A stretch of DNA of 64,000 nucleotides. It comes from Isoetes taiwanensis (Eukaryota; Streptophyta; Lycopodiopsida; Isoetales; Isoetaceae). The stretch spans positions 3,336,810-3,400,809 of the forward strand of contig JAJEKV010000038.1 in assembly GCA_021234155.1 (NCBI GenBank), written 5' to 3'. A program made the position numbers and the translations under genes. The notes below the pieces were generated by a model that searched no databases, had not been told where the DNA came from, and saw nothing but the letters and a program-made list of their open reading frames with translations. Positions 36,271-48,490 of the stretch are shown in pieces (positions within the stretch are counted from its first letter, which is position 1; every line of letters starts with the position of its first letter).

Positions 36271-37791
36271 GGATGAAGCTCTGCAATATTAATTTTTACG
36301 TGATTATGAATTGAATATGCATTAGTTGATATAAGGGGTTCAGGGTACATGCTTGCGTGCTGCAGTTTATCTATTTGTTTTGGAAAAAGTATTATGCACC
36401 CATGCATACGCATGGGCCCTAGTATGAAGTTTTGTAGCTTTGGCTTGTCTTTTGGACAATAGCACTTGCATTTTTTCTGCCATATTTCTCTCCACCGGAA
36501 GGCGTGAACCATGGAAGATTTAAAATAGGTCCTTTATAGGTGTATTTTATCTTCGTCTTCTCTCCCCTCCCGTGTGATTTTAAACAACCTTGTAACAGAG
36601 AACATACTTTTGAGTGGAACTGGGTCATATGCTTAGCTTGTGGGTTATCTGCCAGAGTATTATAGTCATATTTGGCAGCATTATTTCATATATATAACGT
36701 ATAGGCTAAGAAGGTTTTACATTGTTCAAGACGACTTTGGAACGTTTGCTCCTTACGCGTGTATTTCTTAAATCTGCTCATACCAAAAGGGTTCTCATTA
36801 ATTTCCAAAATGGAGGCTAGAGCTCTTGTTCGATTCTGAAGAACGTTGCTGCACATGCATGTTATCTTTATTCCTGAAGTTGCGCCACTTGTCCTAAATT
36901 GTTAAAAAGTTGGCTTTATGAGACAAAACCATGTTCTCATGTGTGTTGCTTTATTCCCTAAGACATCCAAAAGTCTCTACTTCGCTTTTTTAATTGCCAA
37001 TTATAGGGCCCATGCTTTGATTCACTAGTTTACCATGATATGATAACATAACACGTAAAGAATAGATAGACTAGATAGTCCTGGTTTGATAAGTGTTGCT
37101 GTGCCACATGGCGTGCATTCAGTTCAAGAATTGGCCCCAACAGCCTTCCTTGGATTTTGCTTGCTCTTATTCTCATTTGTTTACCTGTTTTGAAGGCAAA
37201 ATCCGATTTTCACGAGGTAGCATTGCTAGTAACCACTTAAATATTTGTACTAATATAGGAACCATACTAACTTGTCAACACTCCTAGTTATCCATCACTT
37301 CACTTCTAGAAACTAAGCCCAGAGTAGGAAAAAACTTGGAAACAAAAAAATCCTTAAATTTACAAGCCGGAAACAAAAAAATCCTTAAATTTACAAGTGC
37401 ATTAGCTCTAGGCTGCATATCCACCATCCAGCAGCATACATGCCATATATCCACGTTGAAATTGCATATTCTCTAGCATATGCTAAATCCTTAACCTCCA
37501 TCCTTCCTTGCAATCATTAATATAAGCACCTCAAACATAAATAGGAAGTTTCTAAAAGTTTTCCATTTGTTTAAGTTTTCACTTAAGAGATCTTGGCCAC
37601 CCATAAGTCCAAGTGGATGGTCATCTCAAGGTTCATTTAAGCACGTGAAAAATAAAATCGAAAGTTTATGGCACCAAATAAAAGCTTTTTAACAATAACA
37701 TAGACCTATAGCAACTTTTGTCAAATGTTATAAAAAGTCATAGGAGTTGACTAATAGCAACTTGGTCAACTAGCATAAAAACAACACAAGA

Positions 37792-37794
<3 letters not shown>

Positions 37795-37824
<30 letters not shown>
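37795..37824. repeat. Poly(T) run of 30
   Basis: Thirty consecutive T. Read on the minus strand it could be the A-tail of a decayed retroposon, but I recognise no element next to it. Confidence 0.7.
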
Positions 37825-37825
<1 letters not shown>

Positions 37826-39639
37826 AAAATAGTTTTTGCGACATGTACCAAAGACGAGGATTGAATCAATGAGAGCATTGATTGGTTTAGAATGTTGCTA
37901 ATAATAGTCACTTTTTCCAAATATTATAGATTGCCGATAGAGTGATTTTAGAGTCATTTAGGCATGTCAAACTAAAAAAAAGAAATCATGTGATTGCTTT
38001 AAAGGTTTCGTACAAAAGTATAAGCATTGCGAGTCTAGTCTCCTGAGGCACAAGCCTATATGGGAGGGAGTCGCGGGAAGAATCCAATGGCGTTAGCCTC
38101 AGTTCCAAAGTCTACACTGAAGAAGAGACAAATGGATCTAAGATATGAGGACATCACAGCTCCGCACGTGAGTCCTTCATGGGCAAGAATCGTGGCCTTT
38201 AAGGCGTGAGAGTTCTGCTCAACAGCCATTACTTAAAGAGTTTACTCAAATCTGTCAGCAGAGACCTCGGGAGTAACTAGTTGCCCTCTCCTACTGGTAG
38301 ATTTGCCATTATGGGCCCAAGCCCATTGTACTATGTATATCAGAAACTTAGACTTAGAAGTTAGATAAGAGTTAGCATTTTCTTGTTCCAAGTCTCTACA
38401 TTCAGGGAGACTTCCATTATATGACTTATCATATCAAAGGATTCCATTTTGCCTTCGATGTCTCTTTTGTTTTTTTCTTTGGTGTTCATTGTTTCTTAGT
38501 TCTTCTACAACACCCCGCATGACACTGTACTCATAGGATCTGTCTGTTAGGTTCAAACCAATGGCTATCTTGTAGGTGATCCCGACTCGCCTCAGACCTC
38601 CAAACACTGTCGCCACTGGGGTCTTAGTTCTTTTCTTGCTCATCTCATCATCTCTTACGGAGATTTTTCTAAAAAATAAGTTCTTCATCGCCATAGGGAG
38701 GCTTCCTATGATATCTTCCTTTCACAGAAGATTATGGTATTAACGAAGGTAACCCATCCTCTTGCGCTCATTCTACACCTCCCACTCCTCGAGTCTTTTC
38801 AAGATTACAATCCCCTAAATGCTATACTTCAAGAGGGTCTTCTCAGCCACCATCCCCTTGGCTCAAATTTTTACTCGCCACCTTGATCAACAACCTATTC
38901 GTTTTGCTGCTAGCCATCATACTCCTCATCGAAATCATGCTCGCAGTCTTTTCAAAAAATTCAAACATATCTTTCCTCAGAGTTACAAAGATCTAAGAGG
39001 CATCAAGAAAGAATTAAGAGATGGGCGCTGGAGATGGGCAGACCTGGAGACGGGTGATGTACATGTTAGTATATCTTAATTAGGATCAATTCTATTTCTC
39101 TTCCTATCCCCATAGACGAGCCACCGAATTATCTATATTAGCTGAGGGATTGTGGAAGTCGTATGAAGACGAGCGTCGAACGAGTGTTTAGTATCATTTC
39201 ATTTCATAAACACTCTGTATAGGTTCACTTCCATATAATCTGAACAAGCTAGTTTTTCGAACATGTACAAGGACATATACTAGAAGAGATTTTTTACATG
39301 CTATTGGAAAGATGACGATATGTCCTCTCGATAATATCATTTGAACCATTATGAAGGATACTCTAAACTCTATTTCTGTATTGCTGAGAGTCCTTTGGTG
39401 AATCATAATTAGGAGACCTTTACTAGTTAATGGATCGAAAAAATTTACAGAGTTATATGGATTGGAATTGAATAGCTGTCAAGGGATATGCCAGAAGATG
39501 CACTCAGTCTTATGGTTCTCCAAATTCTAAAACTTGGAAAGCAGCATTTCCTTTTTTCCAAATATTGAACCCCCCGTTCAGCACATTCAAGCTTTCCTAG
39601 TGTGAAATTAGTAATGAGCATTGCAGCAGAATTGAAATT

Positions 39640-39790
39640 TGATTTCATGATGGGCATTTGGATATTTGGTTTTGCATGGTTAAAATTCGTCCATGGTTGT
39701 TATTTGTACCACTTGAAACTTGGTCTCATGATGGGCATTTGGTATTTGATTTTGCATGGTTAAATTCATCCATGATTGTTATCTGTTAGA
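39640..39790 (+). repeat. Tandem duplication of about 75 bp
   Basis: TGATGGGCATTTGG, ATTTGGTTTTGCATGGTTAAA and TTCGTCCATGGTTGTTAT are repeated as a pair with scattered C/T changes. Confidence 0.8.
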
Positions 39791-40317
39791 AAATATGTAA
39801 TTGGAATTCAATGAACGATGTGATTGGTGTACTTACAGATTTCAAAGTGCACTGGACTCTTGGAAGTATGTCTTGTGATAGAAAATGATGGCTCTAGAAG
39901 ATTTGATGAATAATAAGATTATACAAATGTCACTGTTTACAAACTCCATAAAAATATAGAATAAGAGATGAAAGAATGGAAAATATATAAGCTCTCAAGC
40001 CTACTCAACTAACGACTTATTTAACACGACAATGTTAGCATGTAATATTGTGCATAGGAGAAAGTATAAAGTATATCACATAGCAACAAATGACAAACTA
40101 ACAAAATGCATAGGGTGATGCCAAAAGTCCTTGGCTTTTGAGTAACAGATCTTAGATAGGAATACTCTTTTACTTTTTTAGGGGTCGATATTTATTTATT
40201 TGGAGCATGGGCTTAGTTTTGCTTTTCTCTAATGTGTAGTTCTGTAATTGCATTGAGTAGATCACTTGTTCTTTTTCCACCAAAAGTAAGGTTGCACAAC
40301 TGCTATTTGTGAAGACA

Positions 40318-41320
40318 AGTTAGTATGTTACATTACTTTTTCACCATATTTTTCAAAACTATATTTTGAACCTTTTGCTTACAAAAAGTAAAGGTCCGTG
40401 CTGTGCCAAAGTAAGCAAAGGTGCTTTTTTTTTTCCTTTTAAATGTAAAGTTGTTCAGTGGAATATCCTTTCCCTACTATTGACTTGTTATTGCTCATCA
40501 GATGCGTATCTACTCAATACACCTCTACTCACGCTTCTTTGACCATGTAACGAAAATATGAATATCTTTAGGGTTTTCGCTAAACCTAATTGCTCACAAT
40601 GTAAGGCGATGTCGCCTTATCGAACCTGGAAAAACCTAGAAGATGCATGTTGGCAGATATAGGCTGCTACCTAGACTGTTGGATGCGGATTTTGGAATTG
40701 CATGCTTCTAAATGGTTCTATAGAATACTTTCATTTGGATGGACTTAGGATTGGTCTGCCCTCTGGATTCAAGCTTTTAGCTGTGTGTATGGTTAGATAC
40801 AAAGGGGGATCCAAAAGCCACACATTTATATAGGCATCAGATTTTTGGATATAGAAGGGCAAGGAAGTTCTGCCCAAATTTTGCAAAGTGGAACTGATAA
40901 GGAGGTTCCAGAAACCGTGAACAATGCTGAAGGTGCTAATGCCATGTCTCCAAGTGAACTAAATCCAACTGTACAACAACCTAGAACTGCTATGAACAAT
41001 CAGGTTTCCTATAATTTTTTAGATGTACTTATCCATATCATGATCTTCAATTTCTTAGATTAGATGCTTGAGCTCTCACACGTTGTTTAACATAATGGTT
41101 GAAGTTCATAGTTGCCATGTAGTATTTCTATATTGCGGATAGCGTCCTAGTTAACTGATTCATGCAGTCTACATAATCCTTAATCATTAATCCTTTATTC
41201 ATGTTCCATTCTGACTGGTTTGGCTCATCATTTGTGGACGTCTAAATTAATATCTTTAATAATAGCTTCCTTTGGTTTTTATGCTTTGTGTGTAACAATA
41301 TGCCTACCTCTTACACATTA
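40318..41320 (+). repeat. Duplicated block, copy 1
   Basis: The part 40430-41320 matches 42735-43857 in the same orientation (TAAAGTTGTTCAGTGGAATA, TTATCGAACCTGGAAAAACC, CTTACACATTAG). The part 40318-40430 matches 43858-43990 (TCACTTTTTCACCATATTTT-type sequence, AAAAGTAAAGGTCC). So sequence X-Y here is answered by Y'-X' downstream, as expected from an X-Y-X-Y-X type tandem with later loss and insertions. Similarity is about 85-90 percent, with many C/T differences. Confidence 0.75.
40841..41003 (+). other. Exon-like segment, copy 1 (163 nt)
   Basis: The segment follows GGCATCAG, a usable acceptor, and ends AACAATCAG before GTTTCC, a usable donor. It reads LDIEGQGSSAQILQSGTDKE then VPETVNNAEGANAMSPSEL with no stop. 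Its copy at 43377-43539 has the same length and boundaries and an open frame with only a few replacements. The peptide is acidic, Ser/Gln/Asn-rich and probably disordered. I do not recognise the protein. It could be one exon of a real gene or of a transcribed duplicated unit. Confidence 0.4.
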
Positions 41321-41559
41321 GTTCCTAGATCTTGGCTTAAATCTATATTGCTAAATCTATTTGGAAATGAAGGTTCTTGCTTTATTAGCATAATGCTAAG
41401 TTGCTGTCTCTATGTTTTTCCCTATGCTTGTAGCTGTGTGATACATCTTGTTGACTTGTGGCATGGCTATGAAAGCAGCTGGATAGTATATTCTCACATG
41501 CATAATTAATGTTAGTTGGGAACCATTCTTATAATCTGATCTGGCTAATGGTCTCTTTC

Positions 41560-41999
41560 TATTATTCGTCTCTGCATTGAGACAAGGCGATGGACTCGGG
41601 AAGCACGGGAGGATAGGCTTTGTCAGTGTTGCCACTAGGGTGCCATTGAAGATGAATGTCATGCCCTTCAGATCTGCCCTGCGTTTGCCATATTTGGGCA
41701 CGTTATGTTCGGTTAGTTGTGCCTGACCAATCGATACATGAGTTATTGAATACGGCCTACATGGGCTTGTTGGGGTCATACTTCCAGGAGGTTATGGATA
41801 CACGAACTCAGTTGTGTCCTCTAGGGCAGTCCTGAATTGTCCTATACAACTGTACAGTGTACCAGCATACTTATTACTGCAAAGGTTTTTCCCTTGAAAA
41901 CCCTTCGGGGCAGGGTTTTTTTAATCCTGACAATAATACGCTGCCATAGGTCAATTGGTCTCCATGGACGATAAAAAATTCTATTCTGTTCTATTCTTA
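41560..41999 (+). mobile_element. 5'-truncated LINE, 3' end only
   Basis: Starts in the terminal zinc-binding segment: CQCCH, GAIEDECHALQICPAFA, giving the Cys-Cys-His-Cys pattern of plant LINE C-termini. Similarity to 25.05-25.5 kb continues through the 3' untranslated part. It ends CCATAGGTCAATTGGTCTCC, ATGGACGATAAAA and a TTCTATTCT-type tail at 41978-41999. It is inserted between the two duplicated blocks. Confidence 0.8.
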
Positions 42000-42189
42000 A
42001 ACTCCACCTATAATCTGATTCTAATTTAACATGTTCTGGCCTTGTATTTGTTTTAAATTCCACGCCTTCTGGTGCTTCCCGGCTATTTATCTCAGCACTT
42101 ATGTTCTTGAACCATTTGCATTTGCTTTTGTTGGTCAAACCGTCATCAGTTCTAGATATTGTTGCAGATCTTATTGTGCATGTCATTTT

Positions 42190-42394
42190 ATTCTTATCTT
42201 ATCTTATTTTATTATTTTATCTTATTTTATTTTAGCATTATCTTATCTTATTCTTGGTAGTCTTTTAATATTTGATTATTGTGTTTGGTGATGGGGCCTA
42301 GTCCCCAGGTTTTAGATGGGTCAAGGTTCTTGCATGTGTTGATCCCCATAACCCGTTGGGTTCCCGTGGACGTAAACATTTCTTATCTTATTTT
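42190..42394 (+). mobile_element. Related LINE-type 3' terminus with TCTTAT tails
   Basis: CCCATAACCCGTTGGGTTCC then CGTGGACGTAAACA is a diverged version of the LINE terminus just upstream, and it ends in a TTCTTATCTTATTTT tail (42379-42394). A longer block of TCTTAT and TTTTA repeats lies before it (42190-42260), perhaps the tail of another copy. No coding part is present. This could be a SINE that borrows the LINE 3' end. Confidence 0.5.
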
Positions 42395-42734
42395 GCATGG
42401 TTGAAAGCTTATGATATTAATGTGTACTATAGTTAGGTGGCCCTAATTCTATGTTATATGAATCTTTACTATTATGTTGTGTTAGATGTCTAATCCTTAA
42501 TTTGTCTACATGAGGCCTATCTTGAAGAACTAGCCTTTCTGGTCTTATCTTTGACATTGAAGACATGCCGAGAATTCTCAAAGCTATCACATAAGTTTAT
42601 CTTTTATTTTAAAGTGGATTTTCATGGGTTGGGTACCCTTGGGTAGGGTCCTTGTATTGCAAGAGGGCCCTACTCTTTCAATTTATGTCCTTTTTTTATG
42701 ACAAAATATAGGGACTTCCTAAAGGAGGAAGGAT

Positions 42735-43990
42735 TTTTTTTTATGTAAAGTTGTTCATTGGAATATCCTTTGCCTACATTGACTCTTGACTGGTTATTGC
42801 TCATCAGAAGCATATCTACTCAATACACCTCTATTTTTACCAACTTAATTAACTTGACATCTTGATGTCCTAGGCTATATCCCTTTTTTCACTTGAAATA
42901 TGACCGTAATTAACCGATAAATAGTTCTGTAGAGCATATAATCTGATAACTTTGTAAAACAATATAAATGCACTTCAATTCATCAATGGTCTTGAGGATG
43001 AAATTTCATGAGAATAGAGTGGTTTTAAAACTTTTGCTCAGTATTTATGCTTCTTTGACCACGCAATGAAAATGTGAACATCTTTAGGGTTTTGGCTAAA
43101 CTTAATTGCTCATGATGTAAGGCAATGTTGCCTTATCGAATCTGGAAAAATCTAGAAGATGCATGCTGGCAGATATACGGGTACTACCTAGACTGTTGGA
43201 TGTGGATTCTAGAATTGCATGCTTCCGGATGGTTCTATAGAAGGTTTCTATTCAGTTCATATTACTTCCATTTGGATGAACTCAGAATTGGTCTGCCCTC
43301 TAGATTCAACCTTTTAGTTGTTGTATGGGTAGATAGAAAGGGGGCTTCAAAAGCCACACAATTAAACAAGCATCAGACTTTTGGATATAGAAGGGCAAGG
43401 AAGTTCTGCCCAAATTTTGCAAAGTGGAACTGATAAGGAGGTTCCGAAAACTATGAACAATGCTGAAGGTGCTAATGCCATGTCTCCAAGTGAACTAGAT
43501 CCAACTATACAATATCCTAGAACTGCGATGAACAATCAGGTTTCCCATAATTTTTTAGATATACTTGTCTATTTCATGATCTTCAATTTCTTAAATTAGA
43601 TTCTTGAGCTCTCACACAGTGTTTAACATAATGGTTGAAGTTCGTAGCAGCCATGTAGTATCTCTATATTGTTAACTGATTCATGGATTCTAACAGTTTA
43701 CATAGTTCTTATGCATTAATCCTTTGTTCCTGTTCGCTTCTGACTGGTTTGCCTGGTTATTCATGGACGTGTAAATTAATATCTAGTTTGATGATAGCTT
43801 CCTTTGGATTTTATGCTTTGTGTGTAACAATACGCCTACCTCTTACACATTAGTGAAGGCAGGTTAATATATTACATCACTTTTTCACCATATTTTCAAA
43901 ACAATATTTTGAACCTATTTTTACAAAAAGTAAAGGTCCATGCTGTCCCAAAATAATAAAAAATGCTTTTGGCTTTTGCTTTTTTTTTTT
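42735..43990 (+). repeat. Duplicated block, copy 2
   Basis: Counterpart of 40318-41320, in the order Y' (42735-43857) then X' (43858-43990). It includes the second exon-like segment and an extra T-rich part after TCAATACACCTCTA that copy 1 lacks. Confidence 0.75.
43377..43539 (+). other. Exon-like segment, copy 2 (163 nt)
   Basis: Same boundaries as copy 1 (acceptor CATCAG, donor after AACAATCAG). The peptide keeps LDIEGQGSSAQILQSGTDKE and NNAEGANAMSPSEL, differing at a few positions (for example ET to KT and LNPTVQQ to LDPTIQY). There are no indels. Conservation of length and frame in a region where flanks differ by 10-15 percent hints at constraint, though the segment is short. Confidence 0.4.
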
Positions 43991-46051
43991 TCCTTCTTTT
44001 ATTGAGGGCTTGAGGGGATTCTATTATATTATATTTGCAAATGATTTTTTACACATTTTTGTTGGGGGGAAATTGTTAGGGGAAATGAAAATGAAAAGAA
44101 AAGGAAAGGTTGTAGCTAAAAATAAAAAGGAAAGCAGGACCTTGTATTATTTTAGGTTTTGCAAACATAATTAAAGCCAGGGCGTTTTGTTCTACAGAGC
44201 TCGATACAGCTGAGTGGTTTTCGATAGATCCGACTGCATTTCTTGCTATCCGACTCTACCTCTGCAAGCGAAGTGATGGTCGATGCAGGTGGAAGTGAAG
44301 TTCAGGTGACAAGCCTTGCTCAGTCATAGATGAAGAGGAAACTTGGATGCTAGAGATGGCAATTTTCAGCTATAACTTTCGACCTATTTGATAAGGGTTT
44401 TGGCATCACATATCAGAGTCTATAGTTTTTCTATGGTACATCTATGTTTTTTACCATTGAAGAATCTGAAGCACAAGTTTGCACAAAAAAGCTTTCTACA
44501 TTGACATCATTATAGAGCATTTAATCCTCCAGAAAATGGCTTAGAACTGGCAGCCTTCTTTACCAGATTTTCAGTATCCGCCTTTTTCATATTCTTTCCA
44601 AGTAAATATGAATCAGAAAATTCTGCACCTGATTTGATAGACTCTAGAATAGATTTTCTAGTAGAATCTTTATAGCCACCGGTCCTTTTCTATCATGTGC
44701 TAACGGAGGACCTTTGTAGTAATTAAGGGCCACAGAAGGCTCCTAAACAAGCTCAGAGAGATGGCAATGGTAAGAAGGTCTGGTATTGCAGACAAAAACA
44801 GAGGCACAGAACATGGCTAAAACAAATAAGAATCAAAAATCCATATTGCATAAAAGCTTGAAATGTGAAATACAAATACTGTTGCCTGATATTGGAATCA
44901 AGGGTATTAAAGAGTGGCTAAAATCTACCAGATGCCAAATTTCATGGCTAAAGTTAATAAAGGTCATTTTCTGAGAAAAACATAATATAGCCATTTTAAA
45001 AGGGAAAAAATTCTGGATGCCTAGGTTTTAGCGGGATTGTCTGCTGCATGGTGTGCTGAATCGCCTTCTCTGAAGCTAATTAAGCGCATCCTGATCAATT
45101 CAAATAGCTATGCCAAATCTATTCAGGGACCTCTTTCATTTAGAAATCACCATTAGCTACCTCAATCATTCTTTGATGGGTATTGAATTTTGAATCTATA
45201 AGTTGTTTAAATTAAATGTTATGAAGAATGTTACGTCGTGAACATTTTAGGCTTTAAGTAATAGTGACTTCTTCTTGCAATTGTTGACCCTGAAGGGCTT
45301 CGTGCACCAAATTAGCCATTTCAATGCATTTGACCCCAACTTAAATATGATACTGTTTGCTCCTTATGGATTGTACTTTAAAAAACTTTGTTATCATTTG
45401 GTAGAAGTACCATATTGTACCAATTGTCAGTCATGTACTAATGAGTGCTCAAAATTTGAAGTTAAATAGTTGCACTTTAGCTAGCAAAATTTGCCAACAC
45501 CAAAATTTCATATATAAATTTTACATTTTAGCCAAGTGGGAAGGTGATTAAAGGGCTTTATTTTATCAATTTTTTCCCAAAGAAAAAATCTATGAACTTT
45601 TGTTTTTCATAGGTTTAGCCAACCTTAATTTGAATAGAAAAACATTTAGGGTCCTTAAAATTTACCATGTATTGGAATAGGTGGAAGGAGCCTCCATTTT
45701 ATAGTTGCAGGCAGGGCTTCATCATTGCAGAAGAAACCATTTGTGTTTGACAAAAAGAAAACCACGGTACTAGATAGACACTACAGCTAGGCTCATTGTT
45801 GGAAATGATTTTGACAAAAGACAAATGCTAGGATTATGAAGCGAGACTAAACAGGAGTGTTGATTATGGTAGCTCTGTCACTTCTGCCAGAATACGATGG
45901 CAAGGGCTTCTGCCAAGTCATACTATTCACAAAAAAATAAAAATCAAAAATCAAAATCAAAATTTATTGTTATAGTGTTGTGAATGCCTTTTTTATTTTT
46001 TATTCTTTTTCCCAACCCAAAAACATCATCCCCCATAACACAACACAATAA
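43991..46051. other. Gene-free stretch
   Basis: AT-rich, with short frames (44786-44974 +, 45275-45469 +) lacking recognisable domains. Confidence 0.3.
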
Positions 46052-46190
46052 TATCTAGCATAATAATAGGGGTTGTTTTTTTTTTGTATTTTTGTACAAT
46101 TTTTTCCTATGGTTTTTATATGATTTGATGGTCGTATTGCACGAGCTGTATTAATCAGTATTTCTAGAGTGCGCACCATATTTTCTTGTT
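46052..46190 (-). repeat. Dispersed repeat, copy at 46.1 kb
   Basis: Partner of 16258-16395 with the same motif order (ATCTAGCATAATAATA, T-run, TGTATTTTTGTACA, TCTAGAGTG). The two copies are about 30 kb apart in the same orientation. Confidence 0.7.
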
Positions 46191-47318
46191 TAAAATTCAT
46201 TTCCACAATGGTTTAGCCCCCATTATTTTCATCTCTCTGATTTTCTTAAAAAAGGCATATATGCAAGGTTCGAGTCCTTTTCGTTTAGTGTTTTTAGGTA
46301 TTTTCCATTTTGTATTCTAGGTCTGCCGAAGCGTGGACAAGCAGTAGTGGCGACTCTCCTGCATATTCGATTGACTAGGAGTTCATCATTTTCTAATTAT
46401 TTTTGCATAGATGCTTTTTTCTGCCCTATCTTCGTTTCTGTTAAGATGACAAAGTAGTTCTGTGAGGTAATTTCATGCATTGAGCTTGTCTGAAAATCTA
46501 GATGTTTTCGAGTTCCATTTGCAAAGTCTGGGATCCGAATTGAATTGTTGTTATTATATGAACGACTGTGGATAGACCCGTGAAAGATGACTTGGAGTCC
46601 CTTGATTATTGATAGCTCTTGCTTCTAACAGTAGCAATTTTGTCTGGTAGACATCCAAGCATATGCTAAGATAACCACTCCTCTGTTTTTTATGATCTAA
46701 AGCTCTATTTGACCCACAGTCAAATTTATAGACAATTCAAATGCTAGATCACAGACTCTCTGTCATGTTTTTTATAAAAGTGAACTAGCAACCTGACAAG
46801 GAATTGATTCAAATTCGTTTCTGAGATAGGATCTGGAGGCAGAGTTTAAGATTCAGGGATTGTGGTATTTACATTTAATCCAAAATCTCTGGCAGAAGCT
46901 ATAAAGGGGGCATTCAAGAGCAAATTAAGTTGCGTAAATTTGTTATTGTGTATATAGGCTTCCTAGTTTAAGCCTGCAGTTTGAAGGTGCAAGCTAATAT
47001 TTATCTGTATACCATGGTCATGAGGTATTTGTATTTGCAAGTTCAAATATACTCCAGCCAACATTTTTCCTTCTTTCACACTTAATGATGTGCTTTAATC
47101 CATCATTATCTATCAAGCCATAGTTAGTTTCGTGAAGTTCTTGCGCCGCATATTCCATATTCAATTAAAGGGCAATGGTAGCGGTTTCATGCCAGCTATG
47201 CAAGCAACATCTATGCAAGCTCTTCCCTCCAACTCAATGAACCTTAAGTATAATTGTTTTCCTATGTTTAGTATAATTGTTTCCTCATATTTACTTGCTT
47301 ACAGATGCCATTTTGGTT

Positions 47319-47548
47319 CTTCATAGTGGCCTAAAAGTGTATATATAACGTAACTATAATGGAATGAAGTGAAGGTGATTTACAAATTTGCCTCTTTATT
47401 TCTTTACAGTTCTTGCTCCATATCTAGATATTAGGCTAATGGCTAAGGCTTCTTGTGTTGTCCTCAAAGTTTACCTATGTTCGCATTTGTTAGGGCCCGA
47501 AGGGCCAAATTTTTTTTCTTAATATAACTACTATTAACATTAATTACT
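47319..47548 (+). repeat. Large inverted repeat, left arm
   Basis: The reverse complement of this arm matches 49380-49597: AGTGGCCTAAAAGTGTA, CTCTTTATTTCTTTACA, CCATATCTAGATATTAGG, TTAGGGCCCGAAGGGCCAAA and ATTAACATTAATTACT all recur inverted. By eye the identity is around 80-85 percent, with 1.8 kb between the arms. Confidence 0.85.
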
Positions 47549-47994
47549 ACGAGAAATTTATCGTGGCGGAAGGCCTCTGCTAACACTTCTTTTGTTTAAG
47601 TTGATGCAAAGGATTTTTTTGTTTAAAATAAAAAGGGATCCCAGTTCCGGACATGTGAAAAGTGAACTTGGAGAAAAGCATATGGATAGAACATAACTCG
47701 TTTACCCCATAGCACATGCACATGCCTTAATTTGTACACTAGCACATGCATCAAGAGAAGGTACATTGTTATACTATTCATTTCGAGCATATGTTACGCA
47801 TATCTAGCATATGCTTTCCATCACATCCAACTGCATGACCTTGATATTATGCACATTGTCATCGTCCAATTATAACTTACAGTTGTTGCCACATGTGCAA
47901 CCAAGCTCATCGATTTCAAGTGTAGCAAAGAGTTTTAAAACTTGAAGGAAGTCTGCATAAAATGTGCTATTGTAGGATGAAACTCTGTAGATTT

Positions 47995-48490
47995 CTAATA
48001 TATCATAAAGAAAGCTATTAGCTTACATAATTGGAAAACCTTAAGCACAGCTACTTCGGTTGTAAAATAGCCTAGCAATCTTGAACGAAACTGCCTAAAT
48101 GCCCATCGATCTCCTCTTCTCAAACTGGTATAAAGCCACAAAGCAAATCCTGAGTATAGAAGCCATGGCATGTGGCAAGATATAGAAACCAATGATTTGT
48201 TGTACAGTTGAACTTTGACAACACGAAACCTTACTTAAAATGGTAAAAATATCCTTCCAAGCACATTATTTCATAAATTTAATGCAGCCCACCTCAAATG
48301 CAAGGCCATTGCATCAACAATAAAGAAGCAGGCATAAGATAAACCAGAAGTAATTGGCCCTATTGCCGGAAACTTGAGAACGCTTGTTTGGATGCACGTC
48401 CCTTTTATAAAAATGAGGCCAACGACTGATGCTTTCGCAACTACCAGCTTGGACAGACCTGTCCTCAACTGTAACTTCGCATGTTGTACC
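47995..48490 (-). other. Exon-like frames inside the inverted repeat, unassigned
   Basis: Two minus-strand open segments follow acceptor-like sequences. One begins near 48490 (VQHAKLQLRTGLSKLVVAKA and a hydrophobic GPITSGLSYACFFIVDAMAL). The other ends near 48020 (GFALWLYTSLRRGDRWAFRQ, then LLGYFTTEVAVLK before GTTTTCC). Their composition looks protein-like and partly membrane-spanning, but the obvious donor-acceptor pair does not keep one frame. I recognise no family; a decayed membrane-protein gene is a guess. Confidence 0.25.

Larger units (their letters stand above)
33750..36540 (-). repeat. Segmental duplication, unit 2 (with broken pectate lyase)
   Basis: Counterpart of 26920-29610, with matching 3' flank, gene and 5' flank in the same order. 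The part of the 5' flank near the TATA box resembles the plus-strand paralogue at 50.8 kb more than it resembles unit 1. Confidence 0.8.
36541..40317. other. Gene-free stretch with small repeats
   Basis: Includes a 32-bp tandem duplication near 37340-37397 (GGAAACAAAAAAATCCTTAA twice). Frames at 38434-38694 (-) and 38819-39079 (+, with SLFKKFKHIFPQSYKDLRGI) have no family I recognise. No splice-consistent gene was found. Confidence 0.3.

Noticed and set aside
46262-46285. Perfect-looking Pol III B box (GGTTCGAGTCC)
   Set aside because: No A box lies 30-45 bases upstream and no tRNA-like fold or tail is present, so it is probably a chance match.
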